DNA of 7,052 nt, taken from positions 1-7,052 of the forward strand of contig CABGHH010000085.1 of assembly GCA_902158745.1 (NCBI GenBank), in the 5' to 3' direction. Positions 6,103 through 7,052 of this stretch are shown here, one piece after another (position 1 is the first letter of the stretch; every line of letters begins with the position of its first letter). Made by a program: the position numbers and the translations under genes. A model generated the notes under the pieces. That model saw nothing but the letters and a program-made list of their open reading frames with translations, was not told where the DNA came from and did not search any database. Origin of the DNA: Candidatus Methanolliviera sp. GoM_asphalt. Its GTDB lineage: Archaea > Halobacteriota > Methanoliparia > Methanoliparales > Methanoliparaceae.

Positions 6103-6111
6103 CGATAAAAA
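6103..6111 (-). promoter_or_regulatory. Possible TATA box of the histidine kinase gene
   Basis: CGAAGG followed by TTTTTATCG on the - strand resembles a BRE plus TATA element about 67 bp before the start codon. This would give a leader of roughly 40 nt carrying the ribosome binding site. It is a weak match judged by eye. Confidence 0.33.
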
Positions 6112-6324
6112 CCTTCGGTCTCTCCTCTGCAAGGGCTTGCCGATATCTCTCAAATTATGATATTAAAGAAAGTGAAGGGGTGCTGAGATCCCAGATTTTC
6201 GCCTAAAATCTAAGCTTTTAGAAATCCGCCGTTGTCGTTCGCGATGGTTTTTACCTGCTTCGTAGGGAGTTCGACGCGTCTCGGTGTGCCACATCTAAAT
6301 TTTACAAAAGATAAAGAATGTAAA

Positions 6325-6381
6325 ATATCAAAATATAGAAGGAAAGTTATGTTGTATATTTTGATATGTTGTATATTTTGA
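6325..6381. repeat. AT-rich 17-bp tandem repeat and 13-bp inverted repeat
   Basis: TATGTTGTATATTTTGA occurs twice head to tail (6348-6364 and 6365-6381), exactly. ATATCAAAATATA (6325-6337) is the exact inverse of TATATTTTGATAT (6355-6367), with 17 nt between. The block lies 35-90 bp upstream of the acetyltransferase TATA-like box. It could be a regulator binding site or simple AT-rich slippage. Confidence 0.7.
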
Positions 6382-6414
6382 AAAAAATCGGATCCATAGA
6401 TAAGATAGAACGAA

Positions 6415-6423
6415 TATTTAAAT
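6415..6423 (+). promoter_or_regulatory. Putative archaeal TATA box of the acetyltransferase gene
   Basis: TATTTAAAT lies 38 bp before the ATG at 6462. A start about 25 bp downstream would leave a short leader containing AAGGGG (6451-6456), a ribosome binding site 5 nt from the ATG. Confidence 0.5.
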
Positions 6424-6461
6424 GGAAAGTGTGGAAGTGAATGAGAAAATAAGGGGAAACT

Positions 6462-6819
6462 ATGGCGTACGAGATCAGAGAAATGACAAAAGATGATGCG
6501 CGACAGGCGTGGGAATGAGCGAGAGAGGAGGGATGGAATCCCGGAATTCACGATCGGGAGATCATGCCCACCATATATCCGGCTGGATGTTTCGCGGGAA
6601 TTTTAGATGGTGAGATGATCAGTAGCATCACCGCCGTTCAATACGAGGAGAAGTATAGCTTCATCGGCTTGTACATCGTCGCGCCAGAATATAGAGATCG
6701 TGGTTACGGAATAAAAATTTGGAATCATGCCATAGATCATCTGATAGATGAAGTGGGTGTCGAATGTATCGGACTCGATGGAGTACTCTCTGAAGAATCC
6801 AATTATCAAAATCGATATG
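6462..6819 (+). pseudogene. GNAT-family N-acetyltransferase, broken by TGA and truncated at a transposase fragment
   Basis: The frame from ATG 6462 (AAGGGG five bases upstream) reads MAYEIREMTKDDARQAWE, then TGA at codon 19 (6516-6518), then AREEGWNPGIHD and on through FIGLYIVAPEYRDRGYGIKIW to IGLDGVLSEESNYQ. This is the acetyl-CoA-binding GNAT domain, with the motif A loop R-D-R-G-Y-G. From memory, relatives have W-A-x-x-E-G-W-N-P-G at the start, so TGA falls exactly on the conserved Trp (TGG to TGA). They continue NY-x-K-S-G-F and a second domain of similar size. Here homology stops after NYQN at about 6819, where transposase sequence begins on the other strand, and the frame dies at 6861. 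The substrate is unknown. Two independent lesions make a pseudogene likely. Confidence 0.8.
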
Positions 6820-7052
6820 TGCTTCAACCTTCAGCAGTTTTTTCTGTTTTATGTCTGCTGTGATCACAACTACCAGATGTTTCTTCTTTGTCTTCTCTCC
6901 ATACTTGAATACTCTGTATTCACCGGCATTGTTCGTCTTCAATCCTGATCCGTCCGTAGCAACCTCAAGATCTTTCTCTGTCGGTAACTTGATCTCTGGA
7001 ACCATATCGTGAACCCTGTGCCAGATCGTTGTGTAGTCGTTATACTCAGGGA
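6820..7052 (-). pseudogene. IS4/IS5-like DDE transposase fragment, truncated at its C-terminal side and at the window edge
   Basis: The - strand frame is open from the right edge. It reads PEYNDYTTIWHRVHDMVPEI, then a DLEVATDGSGLKTNNAGEY region, HLVVVITADIKQKKLL and KVEAHI. The V-A-T-D-G-S-G block fits the first catalytic Asp of IS4/IS5-type DDE transposases, with Asp at about 6954. The second Asp and the Glu, normally well downstream, are absent because homology stops at about 6820. From there to 6661 the frame is merely the antisense of the acetyltransferase. No terminal inverted repeat is evident at the junction, so this is a decayed or rearranged IS piece rather than an intact end. The ATG at 7003-7005 is internal. 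Confidence 0.75.

Larger units (their letters stand above)
6037..6461. other. Intergenic region between the divergent kinase and acetyltransferase genes
   Basis: This 425-bp stretch separates two genes transcribed away from each other. It holds the kinase leader (about 6037-6115), a GC-richer island (about 6225-6292) with the palindrome GACGCGTC, an AT-rich repeat block (6325-6381) and the acetyltransferase promoter (about 6415). I see no tRNA and no convincing protein gene. A - strand frame through the GC island (containing RRVELPTKQVKTIANDNGG) lacks a recognisable family and a good start. Confidence 0.6.

Noticed and set aside
6262..6290. tRNA-like GTTCGA T-loop motif
   Set aside because: The bases on either side do not form a T-stem, and no acceptor, D or anticodon arms can be built.
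3028..6518. Alternative genetic code (TAG or TGA as sense throughout)
   Set aside because: TGA ends the RHH gene and the upstream partial frame, and TAG ends the kinase with more TAGs just after it, so both codons appear to work as stops here.
6210..6551. - strand open frame of 113 codons across the intergenic region and acetyltransferase start
   Set aside because: It overlaps the acetyltransferase promoter and 5' end, has low-complexity composition in its AT-rich part and no recognisable family; only the GC-rich tail is kept as a curiosity.

Overview
The window looks like accessory DNA from a euryarchaeon, most plausibly a methanogen or ANME-type relative. This is an inference from gene content: a D5/P4-type superfamily 3 helicase of the kind found on archaeal plasmids and proviruses, a cytosolic multi-PAS/GAF histidine kinase of the style common in Methanomicrobia-related archaea, short AT-rich boxes placed like archaeal TATA elements, and ribosome binding sites matching the archaeal GGAGGTGAT type. 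Base composition is moderate to AT-rich. No marker gene fixes the species.

Left part (1-2410), a plasmid- or provirus-like replication segment. The tail of an unknown + strand gene (1-99) and a GC-rich stem-loop (110-132) precede a 496-residue D5-type helicase (162-1652). Its Walker A motif carries Glu where the family has an invariant Gly. Its last codons lie inside a perfect 108-bp tandem duplication (1637-1852). Together with the next 70 bp, this duplication holds three arrays of a 9-bp iteron (TTGATACCC / GGGTATCAA) in inverted arrangement, resembling an iteron origin or a partition/operator site. Facing it on the - strand is a small ribbon-helix-helix protein with a coiled coil (2014-2325), flanked by two copies of a 13-bp semi-palindromic direct repeat. 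Helicase, iterons and RHH protein together suggest a replication/partition/control module of an integrated element. No primase domain, integrase or att site is visible.

Middle (2378-3027), eroded DNA. The - strand holds a frameshifted remnant with two copies of an 'NVWSF-N-R + helix-turn-helix' module, then a 51-codon small ORF of unknown nature. An 18-bp imperfect inverted repeat brackets about 254 bp of this stretch.

Right-centre (3028-6036), one large - strand histidine kinase of 1,002 codons (HAMP-like linker, PAS-PAS-PAS-GAF-PAS, HisKA, HATPase). A single in-frame TAG at codon 808 splits it between the phospho-acceptor helix and the ATPase. No response regulator is in view.

Right end (6037-7052). 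An intergenic stretch of about 425 bp holds AT-rich repeats and a small GC-rich island. Next is a + strand GNAT acetyltransferase pseudogene, with TGA where the family has a conserved Trp, cut off at about 6819 by a truncated - strand DDE transposase that runs off the window. The dominant theme is decay plus mobile-element activity: four genes in 7 kb carry a lesion or suspicious substitution (Walker A Gly to Glu, a frameshift, TAG, TGA plus truncation).
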